Shown: positions 16,825 to 25,271 of the stretch, piece after piece
Numbering within the stretch: position 1 is the stretch's first letter
Layout of the letters: each line of letters begins with the position of its first letter
DNA from: JAUNSR01 sp036655355
GTDB taxonomy: Bacteria > Bacteroidota > Bacteroidia > Bacteroidales > JAUNSR01
Direction: 5' to 3'
Length of the DNA: 64,000 nt
Assembly: GCA_036655355.1 (NCBI GenBank)
Contig: JAVVQG010000013.1
Coordinates: forward strand, 52,009 to 116,008
The notes under the pieces: generated by a model
What the model was told of the DNA's origin: nothing
Databases searched by the model: none
The model's input: the letters and a program-made list of their open reading frames with translations, nothing else
Program-made: the position numbers and the translations under genes

Positions 16825-18684
16825 ATGAACGACAAAAAAACATCACCGTGGGCTTGGATTCCCACCTTATACTTTGCACAGGGTCTCCCCTATGTGGCCG
16901 TAATGACCATTTCGGTGATTATGTACAAACGCCTGGGAATCTCAAATGCCGACATCGCCCTGTATACCAGCTGGCTCTACCTACCGTGGGTGATCAAACC
17001 CTTCTGGAGTCCCTTCGTGGATCTGTTCAAAACCAAACGTTGGTGGATCGTACTCATGCAGATGATCGTGGGACTAGGATTGGCGGGTATCGCCTTCACG
17101 CTTCCACTGAGTACCTTCTTCCAGATGACACTTGCGATTTTCTGGGTGATCGGATTTGCTTCGGCAACCCATGACATCGCCGCCGACGGTTTCTACATGT
17201 TGGCGCTCAGTGATCACGAACAATCCCTCTATGTAGGGATACGAAGCACGTTTTATCGCTGTGCCACGATCTTCGGACAAGGTATCCTAGTGATTCTGGC
17301 GGGATTTTTGGAGATGAACACCGGCAAAGAACCCATCAACATCCGTGTGGATGCAAGTCCCGATCACACCAAAGAGGTCTTTTTACCATTCGCCGAGAAC
17401 ATAACGTTTTCCACTACTACCGCCAATGCGCCTGAAGATTGCTTTGTAGTCTATCCCGAAACGATCCGGCTAAGCACCAAACGCATTGATGCTGCTAAAG
17501 CCGATTCTTTGAAACGTGCCGCAACCGAATACAATGCAGCGAACGGCTTCATCGCAAAAGCAGAAGATCAAGCGCAAAAAGCGAAAAAAGAGGTCAGCTG
17601 GTGGTCAACAAATATCGCCACACCGCTCGGTCGATGGATCAAACACAACTTCGGAAAAGAGGTTGTAAAAACAGAAAATAACAGCACGGGAGCAATCAAC
17701 ATCGCCTATGTGAAACTGACAAAAGCCCCTGCGCCGGGCGAAACCGTAGTGCTGAACACAGGGCAGAGCAGTGGCGATAAAAGCATCGCCCTCATCGCAG
17801 GCGAACGGTTAACATTCACTTCCGAAAACTGGGATAAACCCGCATACGTACTCGTTCAGTCCGATCCGAAACTAACGACAGGCACCAAAGCTGAATTCAG
17901 GGGACTCTCGGGCAACATTCCGCTAGCGTGGTCCATCACATTCGGAATCCTGGCGATCTTCTTCCTCTGCATCACGCTCTACCACCGCTTCATTCTTCCG
18001 AAACCGGCCTCAGACAGACCATCGGCAGACGTAACGGCGGGAAGTATCTTCAAAGAGTTCTTCGGCACCTTCGCATCCTTCTTCAAGAAAGACCAGGTTT
18101 GGATCGCCATCCTTTTCATGCTGCTTTACCGTTTCCCGGAAGCGCAGTTGGTGAAACTGATCAATCCCTTCCTATTAGACGGAAAGGATGTGGGAGGAAT
18201 GGGACTTACTACCGGTGAAGTGGGCATGGTGTACGGCACGGTGGGAATCATCGGACTTACCCTGGGAGGCATTATCGGGGGAATCGTAGCTGCGAAAGGG
18301 GGACTGAAAAAATGGTTGTGGCCGATGGCGTGGAGCATCTCCCTTACCTGCGCCACCTTCCTATACCTGAGCATCTTCCAGCCGGACAGCCTGTTCATCA
18401 TCAACCTGTGCGTATTCATCGAGCAGTTCGGATACGGATTCGGATTCACGGCGTACATGCTGTTTATGATTTACTTTGCCGAAGGGGAGTACAAAACCGC
18501 CCATTATGCCATCTGTACGGCATTCATGGCGTTGGGGATGATGATCCCCGGCATGTTCGCCGGATGGCTACAGGAGCAGTTGGGCTATGAAAACTTCTTC
18601 TGGTGGATCATGATGTGTTGCGCCACCACCATCCTGGTGACGATGTTCGTAAAAGTAGATCCGCACTTCGGGAAAAAAGATTAA
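16825..18684 (+). CDS. murT: AmpG/MurT-like MFS permease with large periplasmic insert
   Basis: 619 residues from ATG 16825 (an in-frame TTG at 16801 is less likely). The N-terminus WAWIPTLYFAQGLPYVAVM and SATHDIAADGFYMLAL match AmpG-type muropeptide permeases and the MurNAc transporter MurT of Tannerella. Five membrane helices (to about residue 165) are followed by about 200 residues of soluble sequence, then TM6 (near 370-388) and the rest of the 12-helix fold. By topology the insert is periplasmic. It holds a helical hairpin or coiled coil (KADSLKRAATEYNAANGF) and a beta part ending in LTFTSENWDKPAYVLVQSD, like Calx-beta-type domains. Expected role: inner-membrane import of MurNAc or small muropeptides. 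The symbol is by analogy. Confidence 0.85.
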   Translation: MNDKKTSPWAWIPTLYFAQGLPYVAVMTISVIMYKRLGISNADIALYTSWLYLPWVIKPFWSPFVDLFKTKRWWIVLMQMIVGLGLAGIAFTLPLSTFFQMTLAIFWVIGFASATHDIAADGFYMLALSDHEQSLYVGIRSTFYRCATIFGQGILVILAGFLEMNTGKEPINIRVDASPDHTKEVFLPFAENITFSTTTANAPEDCFVVYPETIRLSTKRIDAAKADSLKRAATEYNAANGFIAKAEDQAQKAKKEVSWWSTNIATPLGRWIKHNFGKEVVKTENNSTGAINIAYVKLTKAPAPGETVVLNTGQSSGDKSIALIAGERLTFTSENWDKPAYVLVQSDPKLTTGTKAEFRGLSGNIPLAWSITFGILAIFFLCITLYHRFILPKPASDRPSADVTAGSIFKEFFGTFASFFKKDQVWIAILFMLLYRFPEAQLVKLINPFLLDGKDVGGMGLTTGEVGMVYGTVGIIGLTLGGIIGGIVAAKGGLKKWLWPMAWSISLTCATFLYLSIFQPDSLFIINLCVFIEQFGYGFGFTAYMLFMIYFAEGEYKTAHYAICTAFMALGMMIPGMFAGWLQEQLGYENFFWWIMMCCATTILVTMFVKVDPHFGKKD

Positions 18685-18736
18685 GAGTTAAAAAATCACC
18701 TCGGGCAATCGGGGCGTTCATCAAAACGATACACAA

Positions 18737-19975
18737 ATGAAGAAACTAAGATATTTATTGGCAGCCTTTCTGACCACCCTCACCCTCTCGTTCGGTCATG
18801 CCGCACCGAAAGTAAAAACCGGTCTCGACATGCTTCGCGAAAGCAACTTCAAATGTTTGGAGGGGAAACGCGTCGGGCTCATCACCAACCCCACCGGTGT
18901 GGATGCACAGCTAAAATCAACCATAGACATCCTCCACGAAGCACCCAACGTAAATCTCGTCGCCCTCTACGGACCCGAACACGGCGTACGTGGCGATGTC
19001 CATGCGGGCGATAAGATCGACAGCTCGAACGATCCAAAAACGGGACTTCCCGTATATTCACTCTACGGTAAAACACGCAAACCCACACCCGAGATGTTGC
19101 AGGATATAGATGTGCTGGTGTATGACATCCAAGACATCGGCTGTCGCTCATTCACCTACATCAGCACGATGGGCGTTGCGATGGAAGCGTGTGCCGAAAA
19201 CGGAAAGGAATTCATCGTCCTCGACCGTCCAAACCCGGTAGGGGGCGATAAGATTGAAGGAAATATCGTAGAAGAGGGTTACTTCTCCTTTGTAAGTCAG
19301 TTCCCGATCCCTTATATTTACGGTCTCACTTGCGGAGAGTTGGCGCAGATGATCAACAACGAGGGGATGAATGAGAAGAAATGCAACCTCAGCGTAGTAA
19401 AGATGAAAGGGTGGAAACGAAAAATGGAATTCTCAGAAACCCGCTTACCGTGGGTTCCCTCATCGCCTCACATCCCCCATGCCACCTCTTCGGTATTCTA
19501 TCCCATCAGCGGTATCGTAGGTGAGTTGGGGTATCTCTCCATCGGAGTGGGTTATACCATTCCGTTTGAGATGTTCGCCGCACAATGGGTCAATGCCGAC
19601 TCGCTGGCACAGAACTTGAACGACCTGAAGTTGCCGGGCGTTAGATTCCGCCCCATGCATCTGAAGCCTTTCTATGCCGTTGGCAAAGGAGAATCGTTAC
19701 AGGGGGTGCAGGTACATGTAACGGACTTCGCCAAGGTACGCCTCTCCGAAATCCAATTTTATGTGATGCAGGAACTAGCCGCACTCTATCCGGATAGAAA
19801 AGTATTCGAACATGCGGATGATAAACGGTTCAACATGTTTGATAAAGTGAGCGGAAGTGATCAGATCCGCAAGAAATTTTCTGAGAACTACCGCTTCGAC
19901 GATATCAGTGCCTACTGGTACAAAGATGTGGAGCCGTTCCGAAAACTTTCAAAAAAATACTATCTATACAAATAA
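18737..19975 (+). CDS. namZ: Exo-beta-N-acetylmuramidase (NamZ, DUF1343 family)
   Basis: 412 residues with a signal peptide (MKKLRYLLAAFLTTLTLSFGHAA). It has the DUF1343 pattern throughout: GKRVGLITNPTGVD, LVALYGPEHGVRGD (E81, the likely catalytic Glu), DVLVYDIQDIGCRSFTYIS, FIVLDRPNPVGG and a C-terminal Rossmann-plus-second-lobe layout of normal length. NamZ removes terminal MurNAc from the non-reducing end of peptidoglycan-derived glycans. With the SpoIID- and amidase-like proteins it would yield free MurNAc for the permease just upstream. It lies 52 bases after the permease and 30 before murK. Confidence 0.93.
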   Translation: MKKLRYLLAAFLTTLTLSFGHAAPKVKTGLDMLRESNFKCLEGKRVGLITNPTGVDAQLKSTIDILHEAPNVNLVALYGPEHGVRGDVHAGDKIDSSNDPKTGLPVYSLYGKTRKPTPEMLQDIDVLVYDIQDIGCRSFTYISTMGVAMEACAENGKEFIVLDRPNPVGGDKIEGNIVEEGYFSFVSQFPIPYIYGLTCGELAQMINNEGMNEKKCNLSVVKMKGWKRKMEFSETRLPWVPSSPHIPHATSSVFYPISGIVGELGYLSIGVGYTIPFEMFAAQWVNADSLAQNLNDLKLPGVRFRPMHLKPFYAVGKGESLQGVQVHVTDFAKVRLSEIQFYVMQELAALYPDRKVFEHADDKRFNMFDKVSGSDQIRKKFSENYRFDDISAYWYKDVEPFRKLSKKYYLYK

Positions 19976-20005
19976 TCAGTATTCAAACTAAGCAAACTAC
20001 ACAAT

Positions 20006-20836
20006 ATGATTCTTATAGCAGATAGTGGTTCTACAAAGACGGACTGGTGCGTGGTTTCAAACGGAGCGTGTGTAAAACAGATCTTCACCAAAGGAATCAA
20101 CCCCTTCTTTATTACGACAGAGGAGATCAGTCGTGAGGTAAAAGAGCATCTTTTGCCCTCGCTGAGCGAACTCCCCATTGAGGCTATTTATTTTTATGGT
20201 GCCGGCTGTGCCAATCCGGAAAAGAATAAAGTAGTGGAAGATGCCCTGGCGGAATCTTTCGAAGCGAGAATCGAGGTGAATAACGACTTACTGGGGGCGG
20301 CCCGCGCACTTTGCGGAGAGCAGCCCGGCATTGCCTGCATCATGGGAACGGGTTCGAACTCCTGTTATTATGACGGCGAGAAGATTGCCGATAACATCTC
20401 TCCGCTCGGTTTTATATTGGGCGATGAAGGAAGCGGCGCATCGTTGGGCAAACTGTTGGTGGGTGATGTGCTGAAAAGACAACTTCCCCGGCACCTCTGC
20501 GATCGCTTCTTCGAAGAGAGCGGCCTGACTGCTGGGGAGATTGTTGAAAACGTATACCGCAAACCTTTTCCAAATCGATTTCTGGCATCCCTTTCGCCGT
20601 TTTTGATCCGAAACATTCGTGAACCGGAGATCCATCAACTGGTTTACAACGCTTTCAACGCTTTCCTCACCCGAAACGTCATGCTGTACGATTACGAGAA
20701 TTACAACGTCAACATGATCGGATCGGTAGCCTTTTACTACAAAGAGGTGTTGCGGAAAGCGGCCGACGACCTGGGCATCCGGCTCGGCACCATCACCCAA
20801 AGTCCCATGGAGGGACTCATCCGATTCCATCAATAA
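20006..20836 (+). CDS. murK: N-acetylmuramic acid kinase (BadF/BadG-type ATPase)
   Basis: 276 residues. Actin-like ATPase fold with the phosphate-1 loop DSGSTKTDW (6-14), FYGAGCANPEK, catalytic-Asp segment NDLLGAAR (D94), phosphate-2 motif GTGSNSC and GDEGSGASLGK. Family knowledge: MurK kinases phosphorylate MurNAc (and often GlcNAc) at O6. The gene lies 22 bases before murQ, whose substrate is MurNAc-6-P, so the assignment is strongly supported by context. It is a paralogue of the kinase at 8.7-9.5 kb. Confidence 0.92.
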   Translation: MILIADSGSTKTDWCVVSNGACVKQIFTKGINPFFITTEEISREVKEHLLPSLSELPIEAIYFYGAGCANPEKNKVVEDALAESFEARIEVNNDLLGAARALCGEQPGIACIMGTGSNSCYYDGEKIADNISPLGFILGDEGSGASLGKLLVGDVLKRQLPRHLCDRFFEESGLTAGEIVENVYRKPFPNRFLASLSPFLIRNIREPEIHQLVYNAFNAFLTRNVMLYDYENYNVNMIGSVAFYYKEVLRKAADDLGIRLGTITQSPMEGLIRFHQ

Positions 20837-20858
20837 GCATTACATAACCCAAAAGCAT

Positions 20859-21680
20859 ATGTCTTTCGTAAAAATCACAGAGCAACCTTCACTCCATAAC
20901 GACCTGGAAAACAAATCGGTTCGTGAACTTCTTGAAGGAATTAACCAAGAGGACATCAAAGTAGCCAATGTGATCACGGGCTGCATCCCTCAGATTGAGA
21001 AATTAGTGGAAGAGATCGTTCCCCGTGTAAAATCGGGAGGACGCATATTCTATATGGGGGCCGGTACGAGCGGTCGCCTGGGCGTACTCGACGCTTCGGA
21101 GATACCTCCCACTTTCGGAATGCCCAATACGGTGGTGATCGGACTGATTGCTGGGGGCGATACAGCACTACGCAATCCGGTGGAAAACGCCGAAGACAAT
21201 ACGGAACAAGGATGGAAAGAGCTACAGGCATTCAACATCAATGAGAAAGATACCGTAATCGGAATCGCCGCATCGGGTACGACGCCTTATGTGATTGCGG
21301 CACTTGAAACCGCCCGAAAACACGGCATTCTAACCGGAGCCATCTCCAGCAATCCCGATTCTCCGCTTTCGAAGGCTGCCGACATCGCGATCGAGATGGT
21401 TGTGGGTCCGGAATTTGTCACCGGAAGCTCCCGCATGAAATCGGGAACCGGCCAAAAGATGATACTCAACATGATCACCACTTCGGTGATGATTCAACTG
21501 GGACGCGTAAAAGGCAACAAGATGGTGAACATGCAACTCTCGAACCAGAAACTGGTTGACCGAGGCACCAAGATGGTCTCCGAAGAATTGGGCATCGGAT
21601 ACGATGAGGCCAACCGCCTGCTGCTACTGCACGGTTCGGTAAAGAAAGCGGTGGATGCCTATCGCGGGCAGAACAGCTGA
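20859..21680 (+). CDS. murQ: N-acetylmuramic acid 6-phosphate etherase
   Basis: 273 residues, a single SIS-domain enzyme of normal MurQ length. Visible motifs: FYMGAGTSGRLGVLDASEIPPT (catalytic Glu81, matching E. coli E83), NPVENAEDN with Glu112 (matching E114), IGIAASGTTPYVI, and GSSRMKSGTGQKMILNMI. It cleaves the lactyl ether of MurNAc-6-P to give GlcNAc-6-P and D-lactate in the cytosol. Together with murK it makes the salvage step certain. Confidence 0.97.
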   Translation: MSFVKITEQPSLHNDLENKSVRELLEGINQEDIKVANVITGCIPQIEKLVEEIVPRVKSGGRIFYMGAGTSGRLGVLDASEIPPTFGMPNTVVIGLIAGGDTALRNPVENAEDNTEQGWKELQAFNINEKDTVIGIAASGTTPYVIAALETARKHGILTGAISSNPDSPLSKAADIAIEMVVGPEFVTGSSRMKSGTGQKMILNMITTSVMIQLGRVKGNKMVNMQLSNQKLVDRGTKMVSEELGIGYDEANRLLLLHGSVKKAVDAYRGQNS

Positions 21681-21729
21681 TTCGCGAATCGGAACCTGCA
21701 GTTAACAACAATCTAATATCAATGACACA

Positions 21730-22923
21730 ATGGCTAAAAGCAGCAGATTACTTTCACTCGATGTGATGCGCGGTATCACGATCGCCGGGATGATCATGGT
21801 GAATAATCCGGGTTCCTGGGGCAAAGTTTATGCGCCCTTGGGACACGCTCAGTGGAACGGCCTTACGCCTACCGACCTGGTTTTCCCTTTCTTCATGTTT
21901 ATCATGGGGGTCTCGATGGATTTCTCTCTCCGCAAATACGGGGGGAAGTTGAGCGGCGACGCTCTGAAGAAAATTATCAAACGTACGATTGTCATCTTCG
22001 CGATCGGACTCGGCATCGCTTGGTTCTCCAAACTCTGTTACGGGATGTTCAACATCGGAAATACGGAGTTGAGTTTCGGTGAGCGGTTTCTAGAGAGCGT
22101 ATTCCCGTTTAAAACCATCCGCATCTTAGGGGTGATGCAACGCCTGGCTTTGTGTTATTGCGGAGGAGCGATCCTCTCGTTGTTAATCAAACAGAAATAT
22201 TTCCTGTGGACCGCCTTCGGAATCTTGGCCGCCTATACGGTGATCCTTTTTGCCGGTCACGGATTCGACCTTTCGGAAGAGAACATCATCGCAGTGGTGG
22301 ATCGCGCCGTTATCGGCGTCAACCACATGTATCGCGAATGGGTACCCGCCAACGGCGATATCCCCGCACACGCCATTCCTTTCGATCCGGAAGGGTTGCT
22401 CAGCACTTTGCCCTGCATTCCGCACGTGATGTTCGGCATGTTCGTGGGAGGGATCATCCTGAAATACAAAGAAAACGGCGAACGCATTCAGAACATGTTC
22501 ATTTTCGGCACGATCCTGCTTTTCTCGGGGCTGTTACTGAGTTACGGCATTCCGATCAATAAGAAGATCTGGAGTCCGACGTTCGTTCTGGTCACCTGCG
22601 GATTCGCCACTCAGTTCCTTTCCTTCCTGATCTGGATCATAGACATGAAGGGAAAAGAGAAATGGAGTCGCTTCTTCGAGTCGTTCGGTATCAACCCGCT
22701 GTTCATGTATGTATTGGGCGCCTTGTTGTCAGTCCTTTTCGGAAGCATCCGTTTCTGGTATCACGGAGAGATCATCAACGTGAAAGGATTTATCTATGAC
22801 ATCGTATTGGTTCCGGTTTTGGGACCTTACCCCGCTTCGTTGGCGTTTGCATTGCTGTTCGTGGGATTCAACTGGATCTTCGGCTACCAACTTTACAAAC
22901 GAAAAATCTACATCAAGATTTAA
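21730..22923 (+). CDS. NagX/DUF5009-type membrane acyltransferase homologue
   Basis: 397 residues, about ten membrane helices. The N-terminus RLLSLDVMRGITIAGMIMVNNPGSW and the segment TPTDLVFPFFMFIMGVSM match the bacterial relatives of heparan-alpha-glucosaminide N-acetyltransferase (DUF5009/NagX) found next to amino-sugar genes. Proposed roles are transmembrane acetylation or transport of amino sugars; the reaction is not established. It is the last gene of the operon, 49 bases after murQ, and is followed by a very strong terminator. Confidence 0.85.
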   Translation: MAKSSRLLSLDVMRGITIAGMIMVNNPGSWGKVYAPLGHAQWNGLTPTDLVFPFFMFIMGVSMDFSLRKYGGKLSGDALKKIIKRTIVIFAIGLGIAWFSKLCYGMFNIGNTELSFGERFLESVFPFKTIRILGVMQRLALCYCGGAILSLLIKQKYFLWTAFGILAAYTVILFAGHGFDLSEENIIAVVDRAVIGVNHMYREWVPANGDIPAHAIPFDPEGLLSTLPCIPHVMFGMFVGGIILKYKENGERIQNMFIFGTILLFSGLLLSYGIPINKKIWSPTFVLVTCGFATQFLSFLIWIIDMKGKEKWSRFFESFGINPLFMYVLGALLSVLFGSIRFWYHGEIINVKGFIYDIVLVPVLGPYPASLAFALLFVGFNWIFGYQLYKRKIYIKI

Positions 22924-22926
22924 AAT

Positions 22927-22967
22927 AGCCGCTCCCGAAGCGCCGTCATGGCGCTTCGGGAGCGGCT
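22927..22967. terminator. Strong terminator closing the peptidoglycan operon
   Basis: An 18-bp perfect stem (22927-22944 with 22950-22967) and a 5-base GTCAT loop. It sits between convergent units, the NagX-like gene on plus and the decayed arsenic operon on minus, and may serve both. T-runs on either side are short. Confidence 0.85.
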
Positions 22968-22975
22968 AACGTTTT

Positions 22976-23300
22976 CTATAGAATTGCATTAAACAAGTAT
23001 CCCGAAAAGATGATGAAAGCGGCAACAGTTCCGAAGAAAATAGCGATGAGTCGCCATGTCATTACTTTTTTCAACATCGTGGCTTCGGGCAATGAAAGTC
23101 CTACCACCGCCATCATAAAGGCTATGGCGGTTCCGATTGATACCCCTTTGGCCACAAGCGCCAAATAACGATGCCAGAACGTATTGAAAACCATATAGCT
23201 TTCTTGTATTCAGAAAATTCCGCAGGCGATCTATCGGAAAATAAGCATTTCTGATTCCCATCAGAAAACTGATTACAAAAAGTAATATGAAGGGGATTTG
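22976..23300 (-). pseudogene. ArsP/YraQ-type permease remnant with internal deletion
   Basis: Two pieces of one permease lie on the minus strand in different frames. The upstream piece (about 23290 to 23175) reads IPFILLFVISFLMGI, then IDRLRNFLNTRKLYGFQY and LASLFGA, as in the N-terminal third of UPF0718/YraQ-ArsP permeases. The downstream piece (stop at 22976) reads LVAKGVSIGTAIAFMMAVVG, SLPEATMLKKVM and a final GYLFNAIL, as at the C-terminus. The middle, roughly 150-200 residues with the CSCS motif, is gone and the frame is broken. It cannot be functional. It is the last member of the decayed arsenic operon. Confidence 0.7.
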
Positions 23301-23472
23301 CAAGAATGGTTTTCCCTTGAAACGAAAATAGAATTACTAGCGTAAGAAGAAGGCCGATAATCGTAACGTTATCAAATTTCTATAAGAATACTTGGGTGTT
23401 ATATTCAATTTCATGATTCTTCGTAACTATTTTGCGGGTAATAATTCCTCCTAGTGGAACGTTGTCGCTCCC
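23284..23472 (-). pseudogene. ACR3-type arsenite transporter remnant
   Basis: On the minus strand the frame reads VPLGGIITRKIVTKNHE, then NTQVFL, a TAG stop at 23380-23382, and on in the same frame FDNVTIIGLLLTLVILFSFQ, GKTILANPLHI. The segments F-x-Q-G-x-T-I and NPLHI are typical of the central helices of ACR3 arsenite exporters. About 60 of some 345 residues remain, joined directly to the C-terminal part of arsC on one side and to a permease fragment on the other. A fragment only; assigned from memory of the family, not by search. Confidence 0.6.
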
Positions 23473-23786
23473 CTTGATCTGCTCAAGATAGAATTTATAA
23501 AATCCATTTTTTATCTCATCGCGAACGCGTACAAACTCACTATGGATTTCTTCAGGAGTACCAACGGCGTGTGAAGGGTCGTCAAAACCCATATGGAATC
23601 CGAAGTATGGTTGCTGATATCAATGCCGACTTCAGCCATCGCAGCCACAGCCCCTTCGTTAAGTTTTCCGGCCGCATTGGTACCGGCGGATCTAACATAC
23701 AGATCTTTATCAAACGATTGAAGCCAACCGTGTGTCATCTGACTTCTGCAACTGTTTCCTGTGCAGAGAATTAGAACTTTCTTCAT
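23473..23786 (-). pseudogene. arsC: arsC (thioredoxin-coupled arsenate reductase) with internal deletion
   Basis: The start MKKVLILCTGNSCRSQMTHG carries the CxGNSCRS phosphate-loop motif of low-molecular-weight-phosphatase-type arsenate reductases and continues to GIDISNHTSDS. The next family block, HMGFDDPSHAVGTPEE through RVRDEIKNGFYKFYLEQI, follows directly but in another frame. About 50 residues, including the loop with the resolving Cys pair, are missing. The remaining C-terminal frame then runs into the acr3 fragment. Non-functional as a reductase. Confidence 0.8.
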
Positions 23787-23795
23787 TTTTGTCTT

Positions 23796-24503
23796 TTATA
23801 GATAATAAATATACGCGTAATAACATCCAACAAGTATAAAAATAACCGCGATAGCTTTACGGAACCACTTTTCAAACACTTGCATCCGATTATAGAATTT
23901 CCCCATTCCGGCCACGCTATAAGCCAAGATCCAGGCTACCACAATAACAGGCAATCCGGTTGCAATCGCAAACACCATTGGCAACAAATAACCACCCGTT
24001 TCAGCAGCAGCCATCGGCATCAGCATTCCGAAGAAGAATATCCCGCTTGAGGGACAAAAAGCAAGCGCAAATAAAACGCCTAATAAAAGTGCACCGATTC
24101 CATTTCGCTTCGATACGTTTAATTTGTCACCTCCGATATTCAGAGTCGGTAAGTTAACCTTGATGATATCAAGCATGTAAATTCCTATAAGAATCAGCGC
24201 GGGCGCAATCAGCATCTCTCCGTATTTGCTGATTATCTTCTGCACTTGATACATACTCGACCCCTCTCTGAGCAAAACGATAAGAACAGCCCCAAGCAAC
24301 GTATAGCTTAAGATACGGCCAAGGGTATAAAGTATACCGTTCATAAACACACGATGCCGACTCTCGATATCCTTGCTGATAAACCCGATAGCCGTTATAT
24401 TCGTAGCCAAGGGACAAGGACTGACAGCTGTCAATAATCCTAGAATGAAGGCTGTGAACACAGGCATCGAACTATTATCCAATAGTGTCTGAAGAAAATC
24501 CAT
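23796..24503 (-). CDS. arsG: ArsG-family transporter (DsbD-like membrane protein)
   Basis: 235 residues with about six membrane helices: SMPVFTAFILGLLTAVSPCP at the N-terminus with the conserved S-P-C-P of the DsbD/CcdA group, and ALAFCPSSGIFFFGML in the fourth helix. In Bacteroidetes arsenic operons this type is annotated as the aromatic aminobenzylarsenical efflux permease ArsG. The reading frame is whole and the length normal. It is 5 bases after arsF and 9 before arsC. Confidence 0.75.
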   Translation of the reverse strand: MDFLQTLLDNSSMPVFTAFILGLLTAVSPCPLATNITAIGFISKDIESRHRVFMNGILYTLGRILSYTLLGAVLIVLLREGSSMYQVQKIISKYGEMLIAPALILIGIYMLDIIKVNLPTLNIGGDKLNVSKRNGIGALLLGVLFALAFCPSSGIFFFGMLMPMAAAETGGYLLPMVFAIATGLPVIVVAWILAYSVAGMGKFYNRMQVFEKWFRKAIAVIFILVGCYYAYIYYL

Positions 24504-24508
24504 ACCAT

Positions 24509-24949
24509 TTAGTTTAATAGGGTTGATATTTTCTCTTTTATGCCCTCTTTAAACAGATCCGGGGATGACTTTGCATATGAGAATCCGAAATCAGTCAAAT
24601 TCTCACGTTTTTCCTGATTATCACTCCACTTATTGATATATAATGAAGACCAACTCACCTCATATTTATCGGCAATAGCCTCATTCTCTTTTTCAGATAT
24701 ATCAATCACGCGAAGCTGAATTTTCCCCTTTTTTACTTCTTCAGAAAAGGACTCCTGCAATACCTCTTTGGTTAGATTCTCAATTGCATTACAAGTGATG
24801 CATCGCTGCTTGCCATGAAAATAAATCACTTCAACATAATCTTTGACTGTTTGTGTGGTAACGCTTGTAGCTTCCGACTTTTTGCTCGTACCCGAACAAG
24901 AGGTAAAGGCAATCAGCAATACGATAATGGCAGATAAGGTTATTTTCAT
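24509..24949 (-). CDS. arsF: ArsF-family thioredoxin-like lipoprotein
   Basis: 146 residues. Lipoprotein signal MKITLSAIIVLLIAFTSCSG, then a thioredoxin-like domain with a redox pair in KQRCITCNAIEN (C-I-T-C). The protein type is the nitroreductase subunit named ArsF in Bacteroidetes ars operons with ArsE and ArsG. It appears intact. Its periplasmic Cys pair could exchange electrons with the DsbD-like ArsG next door, an inference from the domains. Confidence 0.75.
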   Translation of the reverse strand: MKITLSAIIVLLIAFTSCSGTSKKSEATSVTTQTVKDYVEVIYFHGKQRCITCNAIENLTKEVLQESFSEEVKKGKIQLRVIDISEKENEAIADKYEVSWSSLYINKWSDNQEKRENLTDFGFSYAKSSPDLFKEGIKEKISTLLN

Positions 24950-24965
24950 AATGTGTGGTATTTTA

Positions 24966-25199
24966 TTATTTTGTCAATAGTTCTTTCACTTCGTTTGTAG
25001 AAAGGCTTTTACCTGATGAAACTACTTTCCCATCAATAACCAAAGCCGGCATCCGCATTACGTTATACTCCATAATTTTCATCAAATCTTCTTCCTTTTT
25101 CAGATCAGCGGTCAATCCGAGTTCTTCTATAGCTTTCTCTACTGTGTTATACAGGTTCTTACAACCAGAACAACCTGTACCTAATACAATGATTTCCAT
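24966..25199 (-). CDS. arsE: Small thioredoxin/glutaredoxin-like protein (ArsE type)
   Basis: 77 residues: MEIIVLGTGCSGCKNLYNTV with a C-S-G-C redox site at 10-13, and MRMPALVIDGKVVSSGK containing the cis-Pro loop. It matches the TM0996/MTH895 family of small thioredoxin-like proteins. Cytosolic. It precedes arsF by 16 bases and follows the broken arsR, with a second copy of the arsR-type dyad in the gap upstream. Confidence 0.8.
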   Translation of the reverse strand: MEIIVLGTGCSGCKNLYNTVEKAIEELGLTADLKKEEDLMKIMEYNVMRMPALVIDGKVVSSGKSLSTNEVKELLTK

Positions 25200-25234
25200 A
25201 ATTATATGAATTTATAATAATTAATATTTCGTGA

Positions 25235-25250
25235 TTCGTAAAACAACGAA
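25235..25250. promoter_or_regulatory. Candidate ArsR operator, copy 2
   Basis: TTCG (25235-25238), 8 bases, CGAA (25247-25250). It has the same geometry as the dyad upstream of arsR and lies 36 bases before the arsE start. Confidence 0.45.
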
Positions 25251-25271
25251 CAATGTTTGTAAATTTTTTAT

